This document shows, piece after piece, positions 8,920 through 18,900 of a stretch of DNA of 63,426 bases. Location: assembly GCA_905215555.1 (NCBI GenBank), contig CAJMQU010000026.1, positions 1 through 63,426 on the forward strand. Reading direction: 5' to 3'. The translations under genes and the position numbers were made by a program. The notes beneath the pieces are model-generated. The model was not told the DNA's origin. It made no database searches and saw only the letters and a list, made by a program, of their open reading frames with translations. The number at the start of each line of letters is the position of its first letter. Position 1 is the stretch's first letter. The DNA comes from an uncultured bacterium (GTDB lineage Bacteria; Bacteroidota; Bacteroidia; Bacteroidales; Bacteroidaceae).

Positions 8920-10713
8920 ATGAATAGAATAAAAATGAATATCCTGTTACTGTTTTTGTGCGGATTCCTTCCTGGAGTGGCACAGAATGTATCTGATGGG
9001 TGGAATAAGAATAGAATGGCGAGATTGACCAAACCGATATTTGTCTATAACAATTGGTCTGCCTATGATGAGTTGTCTGATCATATTCCTTTGAATGAGG
9101 CATTGGCGATGAAAGAGCTGGAGCACGCTGTGCGTTTGAAAAAAGCGGGCGTGCAGATAGACTATTATATGATGGATGCATTTTGGTTTGATGTGAATGG
9201 AGGATATCGTAAATGGCGGTCGGACTGTTGGCCGGAAGGTCCGAAACGTTGGCTGGATGCTTGTAAAAGAGAGGGAATAAAACCGGGGTTATGGTTTTCT
9301 ACTAATCTGTTGCGTATAGGCGGAGAGTCAAACTCAATGAAGGTTATTCCTGAATGGAAAGGTTCTGTGGCGGAAGACGGAACGACTCTTTGTCTGTTCA
9401 GAGGAGGATATTTGCATCATCTTATGGAGACATTGCAGATGTATGCGGATATGGGTGTCAAAATGTTCAAATTTGATTTTGCTTATTTTGATGCGGCAAC
9501 TGCTGATGCCAAATGCACTATGCTGCCTGCTGACATTGAGGAACGGAATAAGGATGCTTTTATCTCTGCCGTAAAGGAATTCCGTTATAAGAACCCGGAT
9601 ATACTTTTTATTGGCTACAATGGTTTTGGAGGCGATATGGAAAATACAGTCGCACCATTTCGTAAAACGGTAGATTTACGTTGGCTGGAAATCTTTGATA
9701 CAATGTATTGTGGTGATCCCCGGCTGTCTGATGTACCGATGATGAACTTCTGGCGTTCACAAGACTTATATTCGGATCACATGAACTTTCAATATCTGTT
9801 TAATGGAGTACCTGTCCGGCGTATTGATAATTGCGCTTTTATGATTGGCACCACAGGAACTTGTTATAACAGAGCGTTAAATGCATGGAGAGGCATGATG
9901 GTTCTGACGATGGCGCGTGGAGGTTGGTTGAATGTTTGCCACGGGAATATAGACTTGTTGAGTGACGATGATGCCCATTGGATGGCTAAAGTGCAGCGAT
10001 TGTACATGAAAGTTCAGCAGTATGGGCAGACTTCAACGTTCGGTTCTATACCGGGTCAGGGGCTCCCCTATGGATATGCAACTTTTACGGAGGGAGGTAG
10101 TCTTTATACACTGGTGAATGCGTCACAGCAGAAAGCCAGAGTTGTACTGCCGGACGCGGCAGGAGAAGGAAGAGTGCTTTTCAGGGATAATGGCTTTATG
10201 CCTGTTCTCCGGGGGGATAGTGTGGAATTAGGACCAGAACAAATGGCAGTCGTTGGGTTTGGAAAATTCAATGCGCCAATGTATGATTTGGGTATTGAAA
10301 AGGATATTGTTATACCAGAGGAAATCAGACAAGTGCGAGTCAGTCTTCGGAAGAAAGACGAACATACTTTGCAGACACGGTATATTCCTTCAAGTAGGAA
10401 AACTGTGCGTATCCTTTTTCAGCAATTGGATGGACAGGGGAAAGCATTTCGTTCATGGGGAGGTGCGCCTCCGTCTGGCCTAAAAATGGATCATTTCTTC
10501 AATATCGAGGTACGGCAAGGCAAACGATTGCTTCCATTGAATAAATCACATGATAAAGTGATTTGGTGTGGGCTGTCCTGGGCTGTTGCAGAAGTTCCTG
10601 CCAATGTTATAAAAGAGAATCAGCCTTTAGAAATTAGCTGTACTACCATAGATGGGGATAGCGAACATAGTTTGCTGAAAGTATATGAAGTAGAATACCC
10701 TACCAATAAATAG
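8920..10713 (+). CDS. Secreted alpha-galactosidase-like (clan GH-D type) TIM-barrel protein
   Basis: The product has about 597 residues from ATG 8920; a GTG at 8911 is also in frame, but ATG 8920 or 8935 leads directly into the signal peptide (ILLLFLCGFLPGVAQ). The TIM-barrel motifs resemble GH27/GH36/GH31-like enzymes: YYMMDAFWFD, WPEGPKRWLDACKREGIKPG, and GVKMFKFDFAYFD, where the Asp of KFD (about residue 189 counted from 8911) sits where clan GH-D places its nucleophile. A later FDTMYCGDPR segment may hold the acid/base. The match to any one family is partial, so the glycan and even the anomer are uncertain. A C-terminal beta-rich domain follows (from about residue 390). It forms an operon with the GH3 gene and ends at a bidirectional terminator. 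Confidence 0.7.
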   Translation: MNRIKMNILLLFLCGFLPGVAQNVSDGWNKNRMARLTKPIFVYNNWSAYDELSDHIPLNEALAMKELEHAVRLKKAGVQIDYYMMDAFWFDVNGGYRKWRSDCWPEGPKRWLDACKREGIKPGLWFSTNLLRIGGESNSMKVIPEWKGSVAEDGTTLCLFRGGYLHHLMETLQMYADMGVKMFKFDFAYFDAATADAKCTMLPADIEERNKDAFISAVKEFRYKNPDILFIGYNGFGGDMENTVAPFRKTVDLRWLEIFDTMYCGDPRLSDVPMMNFWRSQDLYSDHMNFQYLFNGVPVRRIDNCAFMIGTTGTCYNRALNAWRGMMVLTMARGGWLNVCHGNIDLLSDDDAHWMAKVQRLYMKVQQYGQTSTFGSIPGQGLPYGYATFTEGGSLYTLVNASQQKARVVLPDAAGEGRVLFRDNGFMPVLRGDSVELGPEQMAVVGFGKFNAPMYDLGIEKDIVIPEEIRQVRVSLRKKDEHTLQTRYIPSSRKTVRILFQQLDGQGKAFRSWGGAPPSGLKMDHFFNIEVRQGKRLLPLNKSHDKVIWCGLSWAVAEVPANVIKENQPLEISCTTIDGDSEHSLLKVYEVEYPTNK

Positions 10714-10720
10714 CATTATA

Positions 10721-10761
10721 AGAAAGGGATGTCCGAAGCTGTTTTGCAGACATCCCTTTCT
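10721..10761. terminator. Bidirectional terminator between convergent genes
   Basis: AGAAAGGGATGTC (10721-10733) and GACATCCCTTTCT (10749-10761) form a perfect 13-bp stem between the rightward TIM-barrel gene and the leftward regulator gene. A/T-rich flanks give U-rich tails in both directions. Confidence 0.88.
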
Positions 10762-10764
10762 AAT

Positions 10765-13700
10765 TTATCTGTCTCCTTTCTTCAAATCCCTAAAGTTTTT
10801 AGGAGTTTCATTATATACTTCCTTGAAACATTTTATGAAGTAGTGAGCCTGGTTGAAACCAGTCAGATAGGCTATTTCTGCAATTGACAAATCACTGTTA
10901 ATCAGTAAATCAGAAGCCCTCCGGAGCCGGATTGCCCGTATGAACTGGTTAGGAGTTTGTCCGATAAGCATCTTGAACTTTTTATGAAGCACTGTTTTGC
11001 TGATGTTCATGGCTATTGAGAATTCCTCAATGTTGAAATCTGCTTTTTCCAGATTTTCTTCTATCACTTTTATGGCTTGTTGCAGAAAGACTTCTTTAGA
11101 GTTGAACTCGATATTATTACTGTCTTTGGCAATCAGGCTCTTCAGTAATTGTTCCTTTCGTTTCTGACGTGTATTCAGGATGTTCATAATTTGGCTAATC
11201 AGCGCTTCTGTGTCAAAAGGCTTTTTTATGTAGATATCAGCTCCCTCCTTATATCCCTTCAACTCGTCTTCTGACGAAGTCTTGGCTGTCAGTAAAATAA
11301 CAAAGATATCAGCATACAGGGAATTTTCTTTTATCCGGCGGCACAGAGTCAATCCATTCATGCCTGGCATCATGATATCGGATATCACAATTTCTGGAAG
11401 ATATTCACCTACACACTTCAAGGCTTCGTCTCCGTTGGTTGCCGTTACCACACTAAAATGCTCAGCTAATTTTCCGGACAGATATTTCAGTATCTGTTTG
11501 TTGTCTTCCACTAATAATATTGTAGTACTGTTGTCCGGATTAGTGGCAAGCGTTTTAAGTTCTGTCATGGTATCTTGCTCCGTGGACTCTGCAATAGTTT
11601 CTACCGGTAACTTGATGCAAAGGGTAGTACCTTCTCCGGGATGTGAGTCGATGGTAACTGCACCATTCATGGCTGATACGAACTTTTTCACTACGTAAAG
11701 TCCTATGCCCAAGCCATTAGGAGTATTTTCCTCGTTATATTGCGGTTCCCGGTAGAATTTATTGAATACGCTGGTCTGATATAGCTGGTTGATGCCGGGG
11801 CCTGTATCTTTTATGAAGACAGACAATTGCCCGTCTACGTATTCTAGCATGACAGATACACTTCCGTGGTCAGGGGTGTATTTGATGGCATTGCTCAACA
11901 GATTATATAGAATCCTTTCAAACTTTACGGTATCTATCAGTATATGGATAGAGGGGATATTAGCTTGGTAAGAAAGGTGAATGTTTTTAGAGTTTGCCAG
12001 ATAATTAAATGCATTTACTATGATACGGCAGAAAGAGACAATCTCTATATTCCGGTTATTTATTTTCACTTCCGAGAACTCTACACGTTTGAAGTCGAGG
12101 ATGGTAGAGAATAAATCGGATAAGAATGCGGCATTCTTGGTGATGATAGTTAACCTCTCATGCTGGATATCATCTTTTGGGGTTTCGCGCAGCATGTCAT
12201 TAGCTGGTGCAAGGATCAGCGATAATGGTGTAATCAGGTCATGGCCGAGGCTTTCGAAGAAACTTTCTTTTTCCTTTAGCAGTTCTTCTTTCTTCAGAGT
12301 CTCCATTTCCTGAATCTTTTGCATGCTTTTCCGTTTGTAGTGTCTGATGATTAGGTATATAAGTGCTGTAATACCCAATAGGACGACTAAGAAAGAGATG
12401 AAATAGAATAAAGATGTTTGCCACCAGGGAGGGGTGACTATGATAGTCATCGACCAACAAAGTTTGTTACCTGATTCTTCACTGTATTTCATGATTTCCA
12501 GAGTGTATGTTCCAGGGTTGAGCTGTGAGAAAGTTAATGGAACAGACATATCGAGATATTGCCAGCTGTCAGTGAAACCTTTCATCCGGTACAGATACTT
12601 ATTAAGATAGTTAGCCTCCCCTATCTCGGTAAAAGACAAGGATATCCATTTGGAAGCATAAGATAAGGTAATGGAGGGTACATATTCTGTATTCTCTTTT
12701 AAAATTACCCGGTTGTTTATTGTGTCTCCCACATGGATTTTCTCATGATTTATTTCTAAATCAGTCAATATGAGTCTTGTCTTATCGTATTGTTTCAGAG
12801 CCTTTTCTACATCTACAATCATGAGTTGTTCTGTGTTACCGAACAGAATGTACTCTTTCCCTTCGTAAGTTATCTTCCCGGCGGAAAGAATGGAAGAATT
12901 TCCCCAATAGCTGATATTAGGTTCGCAGATACGTTGCTCACTGCTGATGTAGCAGAATATCTTTTCACCTATAAAGAACCATAGGTTGTGATTTTCATCA
13001 AGTAGCAATGATTTGATTGCTCCCTGCGGCAAAGGATATGTGGGGAATGCAGTGGATACTTGCAAGGAATCATTGTGCAATTCCATCTTCAGCAAGTCAT
13101 TTGAAGTTCCTATCCACCAGCATTTGTTACTTTTATCCTCTATGATAGAATAGACGATTTCATTGTCTATAATTTTATCTTTCAGGGTGACCTGATCGGA
13201 TGCGTTGAAAATGGAGAGGCCGTTGTGGGAAGCAATGAACAATTGGTTGTCCCGGTAAGGCATGATGGCGTTTATTCTGTCCCGGCTGAAAGAATCATAA
13301 TGAATATAGTCTTTTATCTGGTGAGCCTCTTTGTCCAGGCATACGGACATCAGTCCGTTTTGTTTAGTGCCTATCCATACTTTAGTATCTTGGATGTAAA
13401 AGGTAGTGATTTTCTCTAACTCATTACTTGCTCTGAATTCTTTCCACAGAATCCTTTGGTTTTGGTTATCAAGAAAAGAATAGAGTAATCCGATGCCGTC
13501 ATGCCCTACTAAAATGACGTTATTATCCTGTCCGATGGATAAAATATGGTCTTTGAACTTATCGTTGCTCTTATAGTTCTCTTTTTCAATAGCTGTATGC
13601 ATATTGTAGTGATATAAGCCATCCCCTAAAGTCCCCAATAATATTTTATCGTGTAATAATGCAATGGAAGTGATGGGGGAATGTATTTTTCGGATGGAGA

Positions 13701-14682
13701 GCAGTTGATTGATTCCCCGGTCTGCTGGTGAATACTTGTAGAGTCCTTTGCCATACGAGCCTATCCAAATATTGTCGAGGCTGTCTTTATAAATGGCATT
13801 GACGAAAGTGGTTCCTAAATGTTCGGTACCCGGTAGTGGATATGCCTTTTCCTGTTCCTTGTCATATACCTTTATGCCTTCTCCCCAAGTGCCGACCAGG
13901 AGTTTGCTTTCTTTCCCTTCTATGCGATATATAGGGGTATTACTATTGTGTAGGAGGACCGCTTGAGCTTCCTCGGGATGCATATCCCATTTCAACTCAT
14001 AGAGTGCATTATCCCATGAGGAGTAGTAGAGCGTGTTTGTCTCTTCTGTGTCATGTATCTGTGTGATTGTCTGATTTTTGGAAGTCATATCTTTCCATGT
14101 CTGTCTTTGGGAGTCATACATAATGAGACCGGTATAAGTACTCATCCATATATGTCCTTGGGGCTTTTCGACGAAACTGGATACAATGGCTCCCCAATGA
14201 CTGCGTTCAACCTTAAATCTAGTTCGTTCTTCATTATCGGGAATTAATTTACATACTCCCTCTTCCCAACTCCCTAACCATATATTGTGTCTGGAGTCTT
14301 CGAAAATAGAAATAATACGGTTAGGAATAGCTTCTGAAACCCATTCGTTGAGGTGCTTGAACTGGTCTGTCCGTGGGTCGTAGATATCTACTCCACCTGT
14401 CTTGAAACCAATCCATAATAATCCTTTCGAATCCAGAAATAGTGTCTCGATATTATTATTTTTCAAGTTATTGCTGGATTTTGATTTATAGACTTTAAAG
14501 CGGTGTCCGTCAAAACGGTTGAGCCCGTCTTCTGTGGCAATCCACATATAGTGGTCGTTTTCACAAATAGAAGTGATTTCGGAACTTGACAATCCATCTG
14601 CAAGGTCATAATGGAGTAGTTTCTGCGCTTCGACAATATGGGCGAAACTAAGGAAGAATATTATAAGCAGGTATTTTCTCAT
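10765..14682 (-). CDS. Hybrid two-component system sensor/regulator (HTCS) of the PUL
   Basis: The product has 1305 residues. A signal peptide is followed by a periplasmic sensor of Reg_prop beta-propeller repeats (MWIATEDGLNRFDG, LWIGFKTGGVDIYD, IWLGSWEEGVCKL, IWIGSYGKGLYKY) and a Y_Y_Y domain. A membrane segment (about 757-779), a HisKA domain with GHDLITPL (His814), a HATPase domain (NLLSNAIKYTPD, DTGPGI, GLGIGLYVVKKF), a receiver with SDIMMPG (Asp1102) and a C-terminal AraC-type helix-turn-helix follow. Such proteins bind a released oligosaccharide in the periplasm and activate the adjacent PUL. Its start is 4 bp after the stop of the upstream nucleoside-hydrolase-like gene, so both are one transcript. 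The likely target is the inverted repeat at 15783-15826. Confidence 0.96.
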   Translation of the reverse strand: MRKYLLIIFFLSFAHIVEAQKLLHYDLADGLSSSEITSICENDHYMWIATEDGLNRFDGHRFKVYKSKSSNNLKNNNIETLFLDSKGLLWIGFKTGGVDIYDPRTDQFKHLNEWVSEAIPNRIISIFEDSRHNIWLGSWEEGVCKLIPDNEERTRFKVERSHWGAIVSSFVEKPQGHIWMSTYTGLIMYDSQRQTWKDMTSKNQTITQIHDTEETNTLYYSSWDNALYELKWDMHPEEAQAVLLHNSNTPIYRIEGKESKLLVGTWGEGIKVYDKEQEKAYPLPGTEHLGTTFVNAIYKDSLDNIWIGSYGKGLYKYSPADRGINQLLSIRKIHSPITSIALLHDKILLGTLGDGLYHYNMHTAIEKENYKSNDKFKDHILSIGQDNNVILVGHDGIGLLYSFLDNQNQRILWKEFRASNELEKITTFYIQDTKVWIGTKQNGLMSVCLDKEAHQIKDYIHYDSFSRDRINAIMPYRDNQLFIASHNGLSIFNASDQVTLKDKIIDNEIVYSIIEDKSNKCWWIGTSNDLLKMELHNDSLQVSTAFPTYPLPQGAIKSLLLDENHNLWFFIGEKIFCYISSEQRICEPNISYWGNSSILSAGKITYEGKEYILFGNTEQLMIVDVEKALKQYDKTRLILTDLEINHEKIHVGDTINNRVILKENTEYVPSITLSYASKWISLSFTEIGEANYLNKYLYRMKGFTDSWQYLDMSVPLTFSQLNPGTYTLEIMKYSEESGNKLCWSMTIIVTPPWWQTSLFYFISFLVVLLGITALIYLIIRHYKRKSMQKIQEMETLKKEELLKEKESFFESLGHDLITPLSLILAPANDMLRETPKDDIQHERLTIITKNAAFLSDLFSTILDFKRVEFSEVKINNRNIEIVSFCRIIVNAFNYLANSKNIHLSYQANIPSIHILIDTVKFERILYNLLSNAIKYTPDHGSVSVMLEYVDGQLSVFIKDTGPGINQLYQTSVFNKFYREPQYNEENTPNGLGIGLYVVKKFVSAMNGAVTIDSHPGEGTTLCIKLPVETIAESTEQDTMTELKTLATNPDNSTTILLVEDNKQILKYLSGKLAEHFSVVTATNGDEALKCVGEYLPEIVISDIMMPGMNGLTLCRRIKENSLYADIFVILLTAKTSSEDELKGYKEGADIYIKKPFDTEALISQIMNILNTRQKRKEQLLKSLIAKDSNNIEFNSKEVFLQQAIKVIEENLEKADFNIEEFSIAMNISKTVLHKKFKMLIGQTPNQFIRAIRLRRASDLLINSDLSIAEIAYLTGFNQAHYFIKCFKEVYNETPKNFRDLKKGDR

Positions 14683-14686
14683 GATT

Positions 14687-15685
14687 TTAGTGTTTAGGAC
14701 AATGCATCATATATTTTTCGAGAAGAGTTTCCACCTCTTTTGCCGGCAGAGATGCTATTAACCGGATATGCTTCCCTGTCTCTGTTGCTTCCCAGGTATT
14801 ATTACCTTCGGAATCTATAGATATGATACCCCGTTCGCTTGTATAATAAGGTGTATGCCCCTTGATTGCTACCCAGACCGTGGCCTGATCCCAGCTCCAT
14901 CTGCCTTGTGGTTCTCCTTGTGCCATACTAAGGGCAAACACATCTTTTACGGGATGGTTTTCCGTGGACATCTGGCTTACTGCACGACCGGTTATGATAT
15001 TATACCCAATCTCAAATCCGCAGAAAGTAATTTCCGTAGGCCAGTGTTCGATGACAAAGGAAGAGGAGGAGGCATCACAATATACATTATATTCTCGTCC
15101 TTCGGGAAACATTCCGGCCATGGAAACCAGATGTTTAACTTTTCTGCGTACAAGTTCCAAACCCGTTTCTGATGACAGTTCATCTCCTGCTGACTGCAAC
15201 AATGCTTTCAGGTTTGAGAAGGCACCGATGGTGCAGATAGTGACACTGCTATCCGGTTGGGTACACAGAACAGAACGGTATATCTTGACAGCATCGGGGG
15301 CATCTGACGATTTTGCAATGCGGTGAGCGTACTTCTGGGGGAGAATCTCGGTCCATTTCTTTGTATGCGGGCATTCCAGAGTGACAGCACTCTCGCTTTT
15401 AGCTACGCCGACAGGGATGTCGGGACGATTAAAGAAAGTATTGATGATTTCAATACAAGGTATTGTCAATTCTGATTTATTGGAAGATACGGTAGCCAAT
15501 ATGTCCACGTACCCGCTGTCTGCCAGTGCGTGCATCACTGCCATGGCTCCCACATCGTCATAGTCAGGACCTAAGTCCGTATCTAAAATCAATCGGACTT
15601 TATCATCATGTTTTGTAATGGAAGAGCTACATCCATAAAGGGCGAGCGATAAAAAAAAGTAAAAAAACAGATTAACGTTTGCCAT
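14687..15685 (-). CDS. Nucleoside-hydrolase-like lipoprotein
   Basis: The product has 332 residues from ATG 15685. A longer in-frame start at 15751 exists, but the -7 box at 15712-15719 and the lipoprotein signal (LFFYFFLSLALYGC, Cys19) both support 15685. The N-terminal motif DTDLGPDYDDVGA (Asp35, Asp37, Asp41, Asp43, Asp44) is the calcium and ribose-binding signature of inosine/uridine-type nucleoside hydrolases in the form seen in secreted members. The typical central segment (VSMAGMFPEGREYN, SSFVIEHWPTEITFCGFEIG) is also present. Known members cleave N-ribosides. A lipid-anchored member co-transcribed with a PUL sensor may act on a furanosyl sugar from the glycan, or salvage nucleosides. 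The true substrate is unknown. Confidence 0.82.
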   Translation of the reverse strand: MANVNLFFYFFLSLALYGCSSSITKHDDKVRLILDTDLGPDYDDVGAMAVMHALADSGYVDILATVSSNKSELTIPCIEIINTFFNRPDIPVGVAKSESAVTLECPHTKKWTEILPQKYAHRIAKSSDAPDAVKIYRSVLCTQPDSSVTICTIGAFSNLKALLQSAGDELSSETGLELVRRKVKHLVSMAGMFPEGREYNVYCDASSSSFVIEHWPTEITFCGFEIGYNIITGRAVSQMSTENHPVKDVFALSMAQGEPQGRWSWDQATVWVAIKGHTPYYTSERGIISIDSEGNNTWEATETGKHIRLIASLPAKEVETLLEKYMMHCPKH

Positions 15686-15711
15686 AGCATATTGAGGTTT
15701 AATTCCAAAGT

Positions 15712-15719
15712 CAAAAGTA
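15712..15719 (-). promoter_or_regulatory. -7 box for the nucleoside hydrolase-regulator transcript
   Basis: Read leftward, this is TACTTTTG, a full TAnnTTTG match, about 27 bases before the chosen ATG at 15685. No TTTG is found at the ideal -33 spacing, so the promoter may be weak. Confidence 0.5.
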
Positions 15720-15782
15720 GGAAAAAATAGGCTATACCTTCTTACTGGCAAAGAACAAAAAATATAAAAATCGTGCCGATTG

Positions 15783-15826
15783 ATAACAAATTCCTGTTTT
15801 TAACATCGGATACAGGAATTTGTTAT
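15783..15826. promoter_or_regulatory. 15-bp perfect inverted repeat, candidate regulator operator
   Basis: ATAACAAATTCCTGT (15783-15797) and ACAGGAATTTGTTAT (15812-15826) are exact reverse complements separated by 14 bases; arm centres are 29 bp apart. The site lies in the only divergent gap of the PUL, 78 bp before the susC start and 98 bp from the nucleoside hydrolase start. It has no T-run after it on either side, which argues for a protein-binding site over a terminator. It is the most obvious site for the AraC-type domain of the HTCS protein. Confidence 0.65.
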
Positions 15827-15903
15827 TCTTTTGTGCTTTTCTGTTATCCCGTTTTCTTAGAAACAGGGACTTTTGCATCAGTAACTTTTTAATTTGAAAT
15901 ATT

Positions 15904-18900
15904 ATGAATAAACAACATGTTTTGCAAAGACGAATCGTCTTCGGATTGCTATTCCTTGGTGGAGTGTCTCTCTCTTATGCATCCACGGAAAAAGATTTCG
16001 AATTTTCTGCGTCAGCTATTACACAACAAGCCGTAACTGTACAAGGTTCGGTGAAAGATGCTGCCGGTGAAGCGATAATTGGAGCCTCGGTAGTGGTAGA
16101 GGGTACTACGAATGGGCTGATTACAGATGTAAACGGACATTTCTCTATTCGGGCATCAGTGGGGCAGAATCTCGTGATTTCTTATGTAGGTTATGAAACG
16201 CAGGTCGTGAAGGTGGCCCGGGTGAATCAGCAAATTAATATTGTATTAAAAGAAAGTTCGGAGTTGATTGATGAGGTTGTGGTAGTGGCTTATGGTACGC
16301 AGAAAAAAGCGAATCTGACGGGAGCTGTAGCTTCTGTAAAAGTCAATGATATTAAGGATATTCCGGTATCTAATACTTCCAGTTTGCTGCAAGGACGGAT
16401 GAGTGGGGTGACTGTGAGTTCCTTCTCAGCGCAGCCAGGTGCAGAGGGGGATGTGGAAATTCGTATTCGTGGTATAAATACTTTTGGAGACAGTAATCCT
16501 ATGATACTGATCGACGGCGTGGAAGGAAGTCTCAATAGTGTCTCTCCGAATGATATTGAAAATATATCGGTTTTGAAGGATGCGGCTTCCGCTTCTATAT
16601 ATGGTGTGCGTGCCGCCAATGGTGTAGTTTTAGTTACGACGAAACGTGGAAATACAGATAAAAAGACTTTGTCCTACAGTGGATCGTATGGCGTTCAGAA
16701 GGCTACGATTCTTCCTACCTATATTAATTCTTGGGATTGGGCTACTCTTTATAACGAGCAGAATGAAGCTATGGGGGATGTAACAACAAATTATACTCCT
16801 GAAATGATTCAGCAAATGAAGGATGGCTCCAGACCTGATTTGTTTGCTAATACTCGTTGGTCAGATAAAATATTCCGTTCTGCGCCTATTCAGACACATC
16901 ACTTATCTATGTCGGGGGGAAATGCTGCTTCTCATTATATGGGTTCGGTAGGATATATGGGACAGGATGGTATCATGGAAGGTACGAGCACAGACCGTTT
17001 TAATTTCCGCTTGAATGCTGATAGTAAATTCATTGATATAATCACTTTGGGATTGAATGTCTCTGGTAACCATGAAGAAGTGGAAGAACCTACAATAGGT
17101 ACTTATTATGTATTTGAGCAAATGAAGTGGCATTCCCGTCCTTCTGTACCCTACAAATACAGCGATGGTGAATGGGGATTTGTGGATGGGAACGATAAAA
17201 TGCAGGCTATCAAGAATCCGGCTTATGCTACAACCATAACCTCAAAGAAAAAATACAGCCGTTTTGACGGTAAGGCTTTCTTGGAAATAGAACCGATCAA
17301 GAATCTGTCTATCAAGACCAGTTTCGCTTATCAATATAACCAGTGGAACAGTATTAGTGCTGAACCAGCTTATATCCCTCATGATTCAAATGGTAACCCT
17401 GTAGGTGGTAGTGGGAAAAATTATCTGACTGATGCTTATTATTCCGAGACTCAGTGGATCAATGAAAATCTTATTACTTATCACTTTGATGTGAACGGTC
17501 ATGCTTTCAACTTCTTGTTGGGCCAGTCTAACCAGTATAATAATTTCCGTTCTACCACTGCAACGGGTGAAGATCTTCCGAGTGATAATATCTCTGTATT
17601 GAACGGTGCATTAAGTACTTCTGCCAAGGGGGATGCTGCTGAGGCTGCATTGAGATCTTTCTTTGGCCGTGTGAACTATAATTATAAAGATCGTTACTTG
17701 GCTGAATTCAATCTTCGTCGTGATGAGTCTTCCAGAATACCTAAAAAGAATCGTACCGGTTATTTCCCGTCGGTGTCTGTCGGCTGGAACATTGCGCAAG
17801 AGGCTTTTATGGAGAAATATAACTTTATCAACCAGTTGAAGCTGAGAGGTAGTTGGGGTGAACTGGGTAATCAGGAAATCGGTTACTATCCGTTTGCACA
17901 ATATATTGGTTTGGGCAATAATTACGTATGGGGGGATAACAAAGTCTCCGGAGTGGCTATTTCTTCATTAGCTAACCCTGATATTAAGTGGGAAACAACT
18001 GCTACTACAGATATAGGTATAGATGCTGCTTTCTTAAACAATAAGATAACTCTTACTGCCGATTATTTCTATAAGAAGACTTCTGATATTTTGCTGCAAT
18101 TGCCTATTCCCGGGATTGTGGGTATTGCTACTGAACCTTATGTGAATGCTGCATCGGTAAAGAATGAAGGTTGGGAGTTTGCTTTGGGGTATAATGACCA
18201 GTGGGGTGACTGGAAATTCGGTGCAAATGTTAACTTTAGTAAGGTAAAGAATGAAATTCTTGACTTGCACGGCAAAGACTCTTGGATTACTGATTGGTCA
18301 ATTAATCTGGAAGGTCATCCCATTAATTCTTATTATGGCTATGTAGCTGATGGATTGTATCGTACGCAGGCTGAAGTGGATGAAGCCAATGAAAAGAATT
18401 CTGTGGGTGGTGGTGCTTTGAAGCTGGGTGATATCCGTTATAAGGATGTTAGTGGCCCGGATGGCAAACCGGATGGAGTTGTGGATACTTACGACCGTAC
18501 AGTAATAGGTAATCCATTCCCTGATTTTACTTATGGCTTCGGCTTGAACGCTGCATACAAAGGGTTTGATCTTTCTGCCTTTTTTCAAGGTGTAGCCGGT
18601 GTAGACCGTGTTGTGATGGACTATCCTACTATTTCGGGCAACGTCACAACAGTATTTCTAGACCGCTATTCTGAAAGTGCTAATCCTAATGGTAACTTTC
18701 CACGTTTGGGTAATGGTGACTATAATAGCCGACCTTCTTCATTCTGGCTGAAAGATGCTTCTTACCTGCGTCTGAAGAACATTGAATTGGGGTATTCTTT
18801 CAAACAAGAATGGATTCGTAAGGCAAAACTGGAGCGCTTGAGAATATATGTTTCTGCACAGAATATCCTGACTATTACCGGTATTGATGATTATGATCCT

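Noticed and set aside
15686..15751. Longer N-terminus for the nucleoside-hydrolase-like protein
   Set aside because: It would begin upstream of the -7 box and would bury the lipoprotein signal peptide.
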